From Streptomyces clavifer (lineage in GTDB: Bacteria > Actinomycetota > Actinomycetes > Streptomycetales > Streptomycetaceae): a DNA stretch of 64,000 nt. Below the pieces are notes generated by a model. It was not told where the DNA came from and searched no databases. It worked only from the letters and a program-made list of their open reading frames with translations. Position 1 is the stretch's first letter; each line of letters begins with the position of its first letter. Below are positions 43,231 through 51,877 of this stretch, one piece after another. A program made the translations under genes and the position numbers. The stretch spans positions 18,729 through 82,728 of the forward strand of contig BMWJ01000020.1 of assembly GCA_014651175.1 (NCBI GenBank). Direction: 5' to 3'.

Positions 43231-43377
43231 ATGCGCTTGCAGTTGCACCAGATCCGCTCCCACGAACTCATCCGTGAAGGCGACGAGTACCGACTCGCCC
43301 GAGAAGCAAGGAGAACCATGGCAGCCAGCACCTCGCAACCGACTCCACGGCGCCTGCTGGCCTGGCTCCGCGGGTGA
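43231..43377 (+). CDS. Small hypothetical protein
   Basis: 48 residues, ATG at 43231 with GGAGCGA before it. The sequence is basic: MRLQLHQIRSHELIREGDEY, then REARRTMAAS, ending LLAWLRG. It resembles short Streptomyces proteins that open with an R-L-x-L-H-Q motif. Position directly behind the MerR-PP2C gene suggests co-transcription. Function unknown. Confidence 0.5.
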   Translation: MRLQLHQIRSHELIREGDEYRLAREARRTMAASTSQPTPRRLLAWLRG

Positions 43378-43790
43378 ACGACCATTCTGCCTACGGTTGA
43401 GCGGAACGCCGACCGCCAATCTGTCCCACTTAACCGTAGGCACCGCAGGTCAGAGCAGCACCCTGCCCACAGTTGTCTAGGACAGGGCAGGACAGGCACG
43501 CGGCGGGACTCGCGGCGGAAGGCTGGTGGCGGCACATCGCTGGACGTCCGGTAGGTGACGCCACGGGTCGTTCTGCCGGTCGGCGTAGACCGCGGGATGC
43601 TCGAACACATCGTGAAGGCACGTCCAGTGGACTCCAGCCTCCCTCTGTTTCTCGCACCCCGAGCCGCCCACGCCGACGGCGCGCAGTGGGCTCTGCCGCC
43701 CGTTGCAGCCATCCCTCCTGGTGGTCGAGCAGGGGACGCCGGAAAGGGTTCGGTCGCCGCGAGTCGGTCCCGGCGCGGAAAGCAAGAGCT
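43378..43790 (-). pseudogene. Gap with an unidentified coding relic
   Basis: No intact gene in about 410 bases. On the minus strand at roughly 43490-43640 a frame reads GVHWTCLHDVFEHPAVYADR and QNDPWRHLPDVQRCAA, protein-like in composition and codon use but with no recognisable start, domain or family. Probably the remains of a decayed gene. Confidence 0.3.
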
Positions 43791-44990
43791 TCAACAGCCG
43801 AGCGGCGGTTTGATGGCCGGCTCGTCTGTGACGAGGACGCCGCTCAAGGCGGCCAGATCGACCGCGTCGGCCATCGCGTGGTCGGCAACCTCGATGCGGG
43901 TATGGCCGGTGGCTGCGGCGAGCGTGCGGCACGCTTGCGTGAAGGCGGCTGGGGCATTTGATCCGGCCCCGGGTTCGAGGTTGACGCGCTGGATGATGAG
44001 TGCGGTTTCGCAGCGGGAGAAGTCGGCACGGCCGATGAGGCGGCCGTCGGCAAGGAGCGGGCAGGCGTAGTAGCCGTACTTGCGGCGAGCTGGAGGCTTG
44101 TACGCCTCGAAGACCTGGGTGAAGCCGAAGAGGCGCAGGACGCGGGGGCGGTGCCAGATGAGGTTGTCGAACGGCCCCAGGAACAGCGGCTCCGTGTGCG
44201 GCCGGCCCGGCCCGGCGAGTGCTTGCGGGTCGGCCCAGGCTGTCTGCCAGCCCTCGACCCGTACGGGGGCGAGGCGTGTCTCGGGCAGGATGCGGGCGGC
44301 AATCGCGATGGGGATACGGACGTAGTCGGCGAGATCATCGGTGGTGGCTACGCCGAGTGCGGCCCCTGCGTGGCCGAGCAGTTCGGTCAGGCATGCGTCG
44401 TCGGATGCCTGGTCGCTGAGAAATGCGTCGGGGATGCAGCGTTCGGCGAGGTCGAACAGGCGTTGCCCTCCTGCGCGGCGGGTGGAGGCGAGTTCCCCGG
44501 ACCAGACGAGGAACTCCACAGCGGTCTTCGTGGGGTTCCAGTCCCATCCGGCTCCCGCTTCTGTGCCGTCACGGAGGCGACGCAGTGGCAGCGGCCCTTC
44601 GCGTTCGATGCGGTTGAGGAGGGCGGTGCGGGCCTGCCGGTCGGGGTATTGGGGGCGGCGGCGGGTGGCGCGGCGGCGAAAGGCCCACAGGGGCCAGTCG
44701 GCGAGCGGGACGAGGGCCAGTGCGTGGGCGGGGTAGTCGAAGGCGAGCGGTTCGGGGCTGTTGAGGGCGTTGTCGACGGCCTGGCCTGTGGTGCCGGGTA
44801 GGCGTGCGGTGAGGGTGAGTTGGTGGGCACGGGCAAGGGTGCTGATGCTGTCGAGCTGGACGGCGTGGAGGTGGGTGAGGGCGGCCCTCGCGTCGGGGAA
44901 GCTGTCGGCGGGAAGGGTCGCAGCTACGGCGATGTCCCGGGCTTCTGCCAGGGACAGGGCGGTCTCCGGGGATGGCATAGGGGCGGTCAT
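43791..44990 (-). CDS. YcaQ-like winged-helix protein (HTH_42)
   Basis: 399 residues from the ATG at 44990. Features of the PF06224 family are visible: LHAVQLDSISTLARAHQLTL, a WPLWAFRRRATRRRPQYPDR segment, FDNLIWHRPRVLRLFGF and the YKPPARRKYGYYACPLL motif. Members include E. coli YcaQ, which unhooks DNA interstrand cross-links by glycosylase action, and AlkZ/Txn9-like self-resistance glycosylases in Streptomyces. It overlaps the MFS gene upstream by four bases, so it may be part of that operon. Resistance to a genotoxin from the adjacent cluster is possible. Confidence 0.82.
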   Translation of the reverse strand: MTAPMPSPETALSLAEARDIAVAATLPADSFPDARAALTHLHAVQLDSISTLARAHQLTLTARLPGTTGQAVDNALNSPEPLAFDYPAHALALVPLADWPLWAFRRRATRRRPQYPDRQARTALLNRIEREGPLPLRRLRDGTEAGAGWDWNPTKTAVEFLVWSGELASTRRAGGQRLFDLAERCIPDAFLSDQASDDACLTELLGHAGAALGVATTDDLADYVRIPIAIAARILPETRLAPVRVEGWQTAWADPQALAGPGRPHTEPLFLGPFDNLIWHRPRVLRLFGFTQVFEAYKPPARRKYGYYACPLLADGRLIGRADFSRCETALIIQRVNLEPGAGSNAPAAFTQACRTLAAATGHTRIEVADHAMADAVDLAALSGVLVTDEPAIKPPLGC

Positions 44991-46363
44991 GGACGTGGGT
45001 CCACCGCGGTGGCCGGGGCCGCCTCCGATCCTTGAGCGTCACCGAATTCTGCCTCGGGTGCGGTGGGCGGTCGGGGCGCGCGCGGTACAGCGCCCGGCAT
45101 AACCACCTTGGCGGGGCCGGCCAGGGTCGCGGCCGTGCGGCGGGTGGGGGCCAGGAACACTCCGGCGGCACCTATGGTCGCGCAGCAGGTGAGGGTGAGC
45201 AGGGCGGTGTCCCATCTGTGTTGCTGGGCGAGGGCGCCGATGATGACGGCCATGATGCCGCCTGTGATGTCGGTGGAGGCGCCGATCCAGGTGTTCGCCT
45301 CGATGCGGGTGTCGTCGGTGGCGGTGGCGTCGGTCAGGAGGAAGGCGTTGATGAACAGCGGGGTGACGAAGAGACCGGCCAAGAGCAGGAGGGTGGTAAG
45401 GAGCCACAGGGGGCGGGCGAGGAAGAGGAGCATGGTGGGGAGGGTGAAGCCGAGGGTCAGGAGTTGGTATTTGCGCCAGAGTCCGGCTTTCCAGTCGATC
45501 GTGGCGTAGAGGATGCCTCCGATGACGCCTCCGGTGCTGATTGCGGCGAGGAGTGGCCCGAGTAGCGGAGTGGCGTGCTGGCTTTGGGTGTAGGCGGGGA
45601 TGAGGACGCCGGTGCCGCCGAAGATGCATCCCATTACGAGCAGGGGCAGGAGGATCGCTGTCGTCCCTGGGGTGGCGAGGGGGCCGAGCCATCGGCGTGC
45701 GCTGCGGGCCGGTGTGGCCGCGGGGGCGGGGCGGGTGGTGCCGAGGTGGTGCCGGCGGGCGGCGGCCAGGTAGAGGGCGGTGACCGTGATGAACGAGGCG
45801 GCCGCCATCTCGTAGGCGTGGCGGGGGCCGAGCAGGGTGATCGCGAGGCCGGCGGTGAGCGGTGCGAGGACGAAGCCGGCTTCTTCGAGCACGGAGTCGG
45901 CGCTGTGGACTGCTTTGAGCTGGGTCTCGTCGGTGACCAGGCGCCGCCAGGAGGATCGCAGGGCCGCGTTCAGCGGAGGGCTCGAGAGGGTGGCGGCGAT
46001 GACCAGGGGCATTGTCGTCCACCATGGCCACCGGAACTCGACGCTGCACGCGACCAGTCCCAGGAGTAGTGCGGTGGTGGCGCCCATCAGGGTGAGCATG
46101 CGGTGTGCACCGTACCGGTCGAGGAGGCGGCCGCGGAGGGGTGCGCAGAAGGCGAGGACGAGGGTGTAGCCGCCGCTCACGAGTGCGGCGCGGGCGTAGC
46201 CGTGGGATTGTGCGAGGGCTAGTAGCAGGGTGATGGGTAGGACGGCGGCGGTGGTGCGGGCGAGGAACGCGAGGGTGAGGAGGTTCCGGACCGGGGGCCG
46301 TGTCAACTGGCTGAGTTGGCTTGTCGGTTTCTCGGTGTAGTTGCGGGGGGCGGGGGTGGTCAT
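44987..46363 (-). CDS. MFS transporter
   Basis: 458 residues from the ATG at 46363. About twelve helices in two halves joined after RHHLGTTRPAPAATPARSA; motif A-like GRLLDRYGAHRML is in loop 2-3. The C-terminal 45 residues are a cytoplasmic Pro/Ala-rich tail. The closest look is to efflux carriers of the multidrug type. The start overlaps the stop of the preceding hypothetical gene by four bases. It probably exports the product of the cluster to its right. Confidence 0.85.
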   Translation of the reverse strand: MTTPAPRNYTEKPTSQLSQLTRPPVRNLLTLAFLARTTAAVLPITLLLALAQSHGYARAALVSGGYTLVLAFCAPLRGRLLDRYGAHRMLTLMGATTALLLGLVACSVEFRWPWWTTMPLVIAATLSSPPLNAALRSSWRRLVTDETQLKAVHSADSVLEEAGFVLAPLTAGLAITLLGPRHAYEMAAASFITVTALYLAAARRHHLGTTRPAPAATPARSARRWLGPLATPGTTAILLPLLVMGCIFGGTGVLIPAYTQSQHATPLLGPLLAAISTGGVIGGILYATIDWKAGLWRKYQLLTLGFTLPTMLLFLARPLWLLTTLLLLAGLFVTPLFINAFLLTDATATDDTRIEANTWIGASTDITGGIMAVIIGALAQQHRWDTALLTLTCCATIGAAGVFLAPTRRTAATLAGPAKVVMPGAVPRAPRPPTAPEAEFGDAQGSEAAPATAVDPRP

Positions 46364-47133
46364 TGTTCGGCCGCCGGTCCGGCTGCGGGCCCTGGATCCG
46401 TGGTTTCCGGCCGGGGTGCCGGGTGTGTGCGTGCGCCCGTGTCGGTGGGCGGCTCGATGGTCTCTGTGCGGGTCGTGGCGCGCAGGGAGTCGGGGTGCAG
46501 GAGCACGATGCGGGCGATGTCTTGGCCGCGGTGGACGGTGACGGGTCGTTCGGGCCGGATGGCGATGCTCATTCCGCCGCGGTCGGTCATGGCGTTGACT
46601 GCTTTTGCGGGGATCACGCCGATCGGCACGTGCAGTCCGTTGGGGGCGTGGTTGGGAGGCGGCATGACCATGAGGAAGGTGCCGGTGGGGATTGTGGTGG
46701 CCCAGCCCAGCCGCCATTCGAGGGTGCCCTGTCCGTTGGGTACGAACATGCCCTCCCAGCCTCCGCCGGGGCTTCGGTGGTCGCCGAGGTGGAGCCATTC
46801 CGCGTCCCGTGCGGCGATCCAGTTCTCTCCGCGCTGCCACATGCCCGCCCCGCCCAGGCGCCGGCCGGTGTGGTGGGGGTCCTCGTGGTCGGGGACGGCG
46901 AAGCCGATGTCGTCGAGTGGCCTCATGGTGAGGGTCAGCGGGGAACGGACGCTCCAGCCGAGTTCTTGGCCCAGGACCCAGGGTGGGCAGTCCGCGGGCA
47001 GCCGCGGGATACGCAGGTAGCGGAAGGACGCATGGTAGGTGTCGCGTTCGGCGCGGGCCGCCGCGCGGTCGATGCGCGGCTTGTCGGGCGGGAGTGCCCA
47101 GGGTTGGAGTGGGCGGAAGGTGACCTCGGCCAT
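46360..47133 (-). CDS. Conserved hypothetical protein of the propeller cluster
   Basis: 257 residues. No known catalytic motif. The core contains LGWSVRSPLTLTM, ENWIAARDAEWLHLG, GMFVPNGQGTLEWRLGWATT and a beta-rich ending VTVHRGQDIARIVLLHP. The tail is disordered, Pro/Thr-rich. It looks like a Streptomyces family I vaguely associate with a DUF6065 label, but I cannot confirm that. It overlaps the MFS gene by four bases and so belongs to one unit with it. Confidence 0.6.
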   Translation of the reverse strand: MAEVTFRPLQPWALPPDKPRIDRAAARAERDTYHASFRYLRIPRLPADCPPWVLGQELGWSVRSPLTLTMRPLDDIGFAVPDHEDPHHTGRRLGGAGMWQRGENWIAARDAEWLHLGDHRSPGGGWEGMFVPNGQGTLEWRLGWATTIPTGTFLMVMPPPNHAPNGLHVPIGVIPAKAVNAMTDRGGMSIAIRPERPVTVHRGQDIARIVLLHPDSLRATTRTETIEPPTDTGARTHPAPRPETTDPGPAAGPAAEQ

Positions 47134-47423
47134 GCACGGTCCTCTCTGTGTAGGGGGTGGGCTGTTGAGAGGGGCGGTGCCCCGGGCCGCGTCCCTGTGG
47201 GGTGGGAGGGGTCCGGGGCACTGGGGCGCTGTGTATGGCCGGGTGGGGGCTGGTCCGCCGTGTGGACGGGAGCGGGCTGAGCCAGGGCCCGGGTTGGTGC
47301 CTTCCCCACGTGCCTTGGCGGTCGGGTTCGCGGTCCGCGGTCCGGTTCGGGGCTTGCACCAGCGGGGCTGGCCGGGGGCGGGGAAGTCGGGTGGCTGTTG
47401 CCGGGCTCCCCCGCCCGCTGGGG

Positions 47424-48473
47424 TCAGGCGGGGGTGTCGGCTCGGCGGAGGCGGCGTTGGCGCTCGGTCTCGGAGAGGGTGTCGAGGTCGAACATGACGA
47501 CGGAGCAGGGTCCGTAGCCGACGGTGATCTCCTCGTAGGTGAAGGTTCCCTCGTCGCGGTCGAGGGGGGCGGAGGTGAGGTCGACCATGGTGAGGCTGTT
47601 GGGGGCGAACTGGGGGTGGTCGGCGGACATCATGCCGGCGCGGGCGAAGTTGGTGATGTAGGCGGTCTTGTCGCCGTGGTCGATGACGAGGCCGCGGGGG
47701 CCGGAGCCAGTGGGGATGTGGCGGGTGACCTGGAGGGTGGCGACGTCGATGACGGCGATCGTGGAGGAGTTCTCGACGGTCACCAGGGCGTACTGGCCGT
47801 CGGTGGTGAAGGCGACGCCGCGGCCGCCGGTGGAGCCGACGTCGACGCGGTGGGTTTCGTCGGTGGCCACGTCGATGACGGTGACGTAGGCGGCCTGGGT
47901 GTTGGCGACGAACACGCGGGCGCCGGAGGGGTCGATGCCGAGGCTGTAGGGGTGGGCCTCGCGGTCGACGGGGATCTGGGCGAGCTCGGTGGTCTGCTCC
48001 GGATTGCCATGGGCGAGGGGGCTGATGTCGAGCTTGCTGATGTAGCCGTCGCCCCAGACGCAGACGTAGGCGGTGGTGCCGGCCTGGTTGATGCCCATGT
48101 GGCGGGGGTCGCGGCCTGTCGGGATCTGGTGGACCTCCAGGTTGAGTTCCAGGTCTACGACGGAGACGGTGTCGGAGCCGGAGTTGGAGACCAGGAGGTA
48201 CTTGTCGCCGGGGACGAGGCCCTGGCCGCGGGGGCCGTGGCCGACCTCGATGCGGCGGATTTCGGTGAGGGCGACGGCGTCGATCTCGGAGATCGTGTTC
48301 TGGCTGGTGTTGCAGACGAAGCCGCGGCCGTCCTTGGTGAATTTCACGCCGCCGCGGGGTGCGTTGCCGATGGGGATCTGGGCGATGGTGCGGTGCTCGC
48401 CGGGGCCGGTCTTGGCGACGACGGAGACGACACCGTCGTCGGTGTCGGTGGAGAAGAACTGGATATTACGCAT
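47424..48473 (-). CDS. YncE-like YVTN beta-propeller protein
   Basis: 349 residues from the ATG at 48473. Seven blade-like repeats with motifs such as IPIGNAPRGGVKF, IEVGHGPRGQGL, IPTGRDPRHMGI, VDVGSTGGRGVAF and IPTGSGPRGLVI, each about 42 residues. No signal peptide, unlike E. coli YncE, so it is probably cytoplasmic. A paralogue is 1.5 kb upstream at 49952-50791. Such propellers act as scaffolds or as pseudo-enzymes; some in lasso and other pathways bind peptide. The gap to the next gene downstream is 290 bases with no gene seen in it. Confidence 0.8.
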   Translation of the reverse strand: MRNIQFFSTDTDDGVVSVVAKTGPGEHRTIAQIPIGNAPRGGVKFTKDGRGFVCNTSQNTISEIDAVALTEIRRIEVGHGPRGQGLVPGDKYLLVSNSGSDTVSVVDLELNLEVHQIPTGRDPRHMGINQAGTTAYVCVWGDGYISKLDISPLAHGNPEQTTELAQIPVDREAHPYSLGIDPSGARVFVANTQAAYVTVIDVATDETHRVDVGSTGGRGVAFTTDGQYALVTVENSSTIAVIDVATLQVTRHIPTGSGPRGLVIDHGDKTAYITNFARAGMMSADHPQFAPNSLTMVDLTSAPLDRDEGTFTYEEITVGYGPCSVVMFDLDTLSETERQRRLRRADTPA

Positions 48474-48561
48474 GGCGGGATTTCCTTTTCTCCTGCGTGA
48501 CGGAATGCCGGAATGCGGGACTGATTCCGGCCTGGGCCGGCTGAACCGTGGGACTTCTTGT

Positions 48562-49257
48562 TCAGCCGAGGGTGTAGTTCAGGTTCCAGGCGATGGACAT
48601 GCGCGGCTTCTCGTCCTGGAAGGGAGGGACGGCATGCTTGAGCCAGCCGGGGAAGATCAGGAGCTCGCCGGGTGTGCAGGCGAGGCGGACACGGTGGCTT
48701 TCCCCGGCGAGGGAGATCCCGGGGTCGAAGTAGTCGACGTTGGGGCGGGGATCGAGCAGGTCGATCTCGCAGGTGCTGGGCGCGGCCACGTAGTAGACCG
48801 CGGAGAGGGCCGTATTGGGGTGGAAGTGCGGCTCGTGCCGGTCGCCTGCGCGGTAGAGGGACGCCCAGCTGCGGGTCACACCAACCGCCACCTCACGCAC
48901 TTCGTCCGCGACACGTTCGGCCTCCCGCTCCAGCGAGCGGCCGAAGGCCTCCGCGAGCGGCATCCCGGTCAGGGACTCGGTGAACTTTCCCGCCACCGCG
49001 CACACCCACCGGCTGAGCCGGGCCGCTTCCGGGCCGCCCCACCGGGTGAACTCCCCCGCGGTCTCCCTCTTGTAGCCGAAGTCCTTGGCACCCTCGCCTG
49101 CCCGCTCGGTCAGCAGAGCGGCCAGAGGGACGTTGACCTCGTCGGCGAACGGGCACCGGGTGCGGGCGACCGCGGTCGCGAACAGTTGCATGACGGCGGC
49201 CCGGGTCGCGGCGGCCGCCTCAGACCTGGGACTCTGGGCTTTCTCGGAAACGGGCAT
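48562..49257 (-). CDS. 2OG-Fe(II) oxygenase, putative (TIGR02466-like)
   Basis: 231 residues. The iron site is in RHEPHFHPNTALSAVYYV near 145-165 and the distal histidine in FPGWLKHAVPPF, with a basic residue two strands later (PRMSIAWNLNY). This is the pattern of the TIGR02466 subgroup of non-heme hydroxylases. It may hydroxylate a small peptide or a protein side chain in the adjacent cluster. It lies 89 bases upstream of the propeller gene, on the same strand. Confidence 0.78.
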   Translation of the reverse strand: MPVSEKAQSPRSEAAAATRAAVMQLFATAVARTRCPFADEVNVPLAALLTERAGEGAKDFGYKRETAGEFTRWGGPEAARLSRWVCAVAGKFTESLTGMPLAEAFGRSLEREAERVADEVREVAVGVTRSWASLYRAGDRHEPHFHPNTALSAVYYVAAPSTCEIDLLDPRPNVDYFDPGISLAGESHRVRLACTPGELLIFPGWLKHAVPPFQDEKPRMSIAWNLNYTLG

Positions 49258-49548
49258 GAGACAGCAACCCCCCGTAGAATTCAGCGGACTTCACCGACAA
49301 GAAAGACTTGCCTGTCGAAGCGCAGCCATCACTCTGGGCCCGGTTCCGTGAAAGGTGCAAGCTTTTCGATCCTGCTCTAAAAGGGCGCACATGGATCAAC
49401 ACATGCCGCCCGGTGCTATTAATGGGACTGGAAATAGAAAGTGGGGCGGCACCTTTCTCCCGAATGGGCAAAATTCCGCACCACCTGTGTCTCGCGTACC
49501 TTTGGCACACCTCCGTTGCCCCCACCGTCGTCCGCATGGGGCGCGTGT
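49258..49548 (-). other. AT-rich spacer upstream of the 2OG oxygenase
   Basis: About 290 bases clearly lower in GC than the neighbours, with runs such as GCTATTAATGG near 49412-49422 and a TTTTAGAGC stretch. It probably holds the promoter for the oxygenase/propeller unit. A forward frame from 49391 (MDQHMPPGAINGTGNRKWGG) is present but overlaps the ArsR-like gene on the other strand and is not supported. Confidence 0.4.
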
Positions 49549-49875
49549 TCACACGGATCCGCCCGGCGGTGGGCGGCCGCCGGGAACGCCGTGCGCCCCC
49601 AGCAGGCTCTCGCCGAGCGGGGTCAGGGCATGCCGAACGCTCACCCCGGAGCGCTCGGTCGTGATCAGTGCGGAATGGCGCAGGACCCCTGTGTGGTGGG
49701 AAACCGTCGCGGCGGACACCGCCAGCTCCTGCACCAGGTCGTTGGTCGTCGCTGCATGAAGCGCGGCAATACGCAACAGGACGCGCGCCCGGGTGGCACC
49801 CAGGAGCGCGGCAAGCGCCCGGGTCCTGGTCGGATCCGGACCTCCCGAGCCGGGGGAACGTGAAGGCAGAGGCAT
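49549..49875 (-). CDS. ArsR-type winged-helix regulator
   Basis: 108 residues from the ATG at 49875. The winged-helix core is TRARVLLRIAALHAATTNDL, then ELAVSAATVSHHTGVLR, with the wing ITTERSGVSVRHALTPLG. No metal-binding CxC motif is visible, so the signal is likely not the classic arsenic or zinc. It lies between the two propeller genes and probably regulates this cluster. Confidence 0.8.
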   Translation of the reverse strand: MPLPSRSPGSGGPDPTRTRALAALLGATRARVLLRIAALHAATTNDLVQELAVSAATVSHHTGVLRHSALITTERSGVSVRHALTPLGESLLGAHGVPGGRPPPGGSV

Positions 49876-49951
49876 GTGCTGGCTGCTTTCCAAGTAGTAC
49901 AGGCAACGCCACTTCTGCCCGGCGGAGACCGGGGCTCACCAGGAAGAGACG

Positions 49952-50791
49952 TCAGCGGGCCGGGACCGGGTCGTCGACGTGAACGAGCGCGACAGAGCTC
50001 GGCCCCACACCTACGGGTATCTCCTCGAACTGCGGAGTGCCGTCCACATTGGACAGGTCCACCCCGTCCAGGTGCACCACGGCCAGCGCACCCTGCCCGG
50101 CCAGCGCGCAGTACACGGTGGCATCAACCGGATCGACAACGACGCCCCGCGGGCCGGCACCGAGCGGGACCAGACGGGTCACCGTCCACTCCAGCAGGTC
50201 CACCACCGCGAGCACACCCGCCCGCTCCAGCGTGACCAAGGCGTAGCCGCCCTCCGCAGTCACTGCGATGCCGGCCGGAGCCGCCCCGGCCACCGGAAGC
50301 CACACCCACTCCTCCACCCGGCCTCCTGCCAGATCTAGGACAGGCAGCCCATCCAGCCGGGCACACGCGAACACCGCACGGTTACCCCACAGAGCCACGG
50401 CCCGCGGCTGGACGTGCGCGGAGCCGAGAACGACCCGGTCCGCGACCTGGACACCCCCCGTTCCAACGAGGGCGGACAGGTCCAGGACTGCGGCCGATCC
50501 CGCGCCACGCTCACACACCACCGCGCTGCGCCCGTCCGGCGACACCGCGATCGCCCCCGGCGCCCACCCCACCCGAACCCGGCCCCGCCCCGCACCGTCC
50601 GGATCCAGGACAAGGACCTCGTCGGAAACCGATACCGCCACGTAGAGACGCCCGCCAGGACACTGCACCACCAACAGCGGACCGCGCCCCGTGGGGACGG
50701 CCCTGGGCGTGCCGTAGGCAGACGGACCGGACTTCACGATCAGGGACGCCTGCCCGGCAGCGGTATCCGCCGAGCACAGCAGGACAGCCAC
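49952..50791 (-). CDS. Second YVTN beta-propeller protein
   Basis: 279 residues from a GTG at 50791 with AAGGAGG ten bases upstream; the longer frame is not needed. Blades include VRVGWAPGAIAVSPDG, VLGSAHVQPRAVAL, LPVAGAAPAGIAVTAEG and LVPLGAGPRGVVVDP. The ending (VDGTPQFEEIPVGVGPSSVA) matches that of the first propeller (TFTYEEITVGYGPCSVV), so the two are paralogues; this one is shorter by about 70 residues, perhaps missing a blade. It is cytoplasmic, without signal peptide. Divergent from the VOC gene. Confidence 0.78.
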   Translation of the reverse strand: MAVLLCSADTAAGQASLIVKSGPSAYGTPRAVPTGRGPLLVVQCPGGRLYVAVSVSDEVLVLDPDGAGRGRVRVGWAPGAIAVSPDGRSAVVCERGAGSAAVLDLSALVGTGGVQVADRVVLGSAHVQPRAVALWGNRAVFACARLDGLPVLDLAGGRVEEWVWLPVAGAAPAGIAVTAEGGYALVTLERAGVLAVVDLLEWTVTRLVPLGAGPRGVVVDPVDATVYCALAGQGALAVVHLDGVDLSNVDGTPQFEEIPVGVGPSSVALVHVDDPVPAR

Positions 50792-50953
50792 GAGGCGGCC
50801 TCCTTCCCGGGGATGCGCACCAGCCGGAACCGGCCGGTCCTCGGGGCCGCGATCACGACTCCGTACAGCTGTCGTACCGCCACAGAGCCAGAAGATGACC
50901 ACACCACCCGTCAACTGTCCGCAACCGCGCACCATGTGACCGAATGGACTGTC

Positions 50954-50984
50954 TAGACACAAACCAACCCATCAGGTATAGGAT
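50954..50984 (+). promoter_or_regulatory. Predicted vegetative promoter of the VOC gene
   Basis: A -35-like TAGACA at 50954-50959 and a -10 TAGGAT at 50979-50984 (or TATAGG at 50977 with a 17-base spacer), about 35 bases before the GTG start of the VOC gene. Confidence 0.55.
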
Positions 50985-51018
50985 GCCGCCCCAATCCACA
51001 CCGACGAGAGAACACACC

Positions 51019-51441
51019 GTGACCGAACAGCCCACCCCGGCACCCGGCACCCTCCACCACGTCGAGATCTGGGTCCCCGCCCTCGACCGCGCCGTCAGCG
51101 ACTGGCAATGGCTCCTCGAAGACCTCGGCTACACCCTCCACCAGAACTGGGACAACGGCCGCAGCTGGAAACTCGGCCCCACCTATCTCGTCCTCGAGCA
51201 GTCCCCCGCCCTCACCGCGGAAACCCACGACCGGTGCGCCCCCGGCCTCAACCACCTCGCGTTCCACATCGACACCGCCGACCGTGTCGACCTGCTCACG
51301 TCCAAAGCCCGCGAGAACGGCTGGACGCTCCTCTTCCCCGATCGCCACCCTCATGCAGGCGGAAGCCACCAGCACACCGCCTACCTAGAATCTCGCGACG
51401 GCTTCGAGATCGAGCTCGTTGCTCCGCTTGCGCGGAGGTGA
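51019..51441 (+). CDS. VOC-family (glyoxalase/bleomycin resistance) protein
   Basis: 140 residues from the GTG at 51019. One paired beta-alpha-beta module: GTLHHVEIWVPALDRAV with the first metal histidine, LNHLAFHIDTADRVDLL, and an ending YLESRDGFEIELVAPLA with the distal glutamate. Members include dioxygenases, glyoxalases and antibiotic-binding proteins; the substrate cannot be told. It is divergent from the propeller gene and possibly shares the control region. Its right flank is a transposase relic. Confidence 0.8.
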   Translation: MTEQPTPAPGTLHHVEIWVPALDRAVSDWQWLLEDLGYTLHQNWDNGRSWKLGPTYLVLEQSPALTAETHDRCAPGLNHLAFHIDTADRVDLLTSKARENGWTLLFPDRHPHAGGSHQHTAYLESRDGFEIELVAPLARR

Positions 51442-51877
51442 TCGCCCACGCCGAGGTGCTTCCTCGGCCTCAGCAGCAAGTCCGGCGCGATGCGCACGCG
51501 ACCAGGGGGACAACAGCGGGGCGGTCTTGTTCGAGGTGTAGGGCCAGCTCGCCGGCGCTCGACTTCGTCGTCCAGCGCAGCGGCGCATCGGATCTCCACG
51601 CGTGTCCAGCTCCGCCAGGGCAAGCAGCGCAGGCCGCGGCCCCGAGTCCAGTCCAGCGGCCTTCTTCCTTACGCCGCCGGGCCAACGGACTCAACTTCGA
51701 GGCCGTACAGATAGGGATGCGCTCATGGTCAGTGGTCCGGGCATTCAGCCCAGCGGTGAGTCGTCCATGCCTGCCGGATCAGACTACGCACGGTGATGAA
51801 CATGTAGGCGAGGTCGAAGAATGCGACTACCTGGCCCGCCACACCCACGGTTTCCTGGCGGACCGCCGCTCCCGTCC
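51442..51877 (-). pseudogene. Transposase relics (ISAzo13-like, and a second IS tail)
   Basis: On the minus strand at about 51690-51480, three frames spell a Rhodopirellula-type (ISAzo13) transposase: PLARRRKE, then DSGPRPALLALAELDTRGDP, then APLRWTTKSSAGELALHLEQ. At least two frameshifts occur. Further right, at about 51850-51730, another minus frame reads AYMFITVRSLIRQAWTTHRW, similar to the last helix of IS5-type transposases. Neither element is intact; no terminal repeats assigned. No functional gene lies in this stretch. Confidence 0.6.

Noticed and set aside
47134-47423. Possible small gene in the 290-base gap between the propeller and the hypothetical gene
   Set aside because: All frames there are Pro/Arg-rich shadows without start context.
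49355-49759. Forward small gene with Asn/Gly-rich start as a candidate precursor peptide
   Set aside because: It overlaps the ArsR-like gene on the other strand, has no ribosome site and loses peptide-like character after 40 residues.
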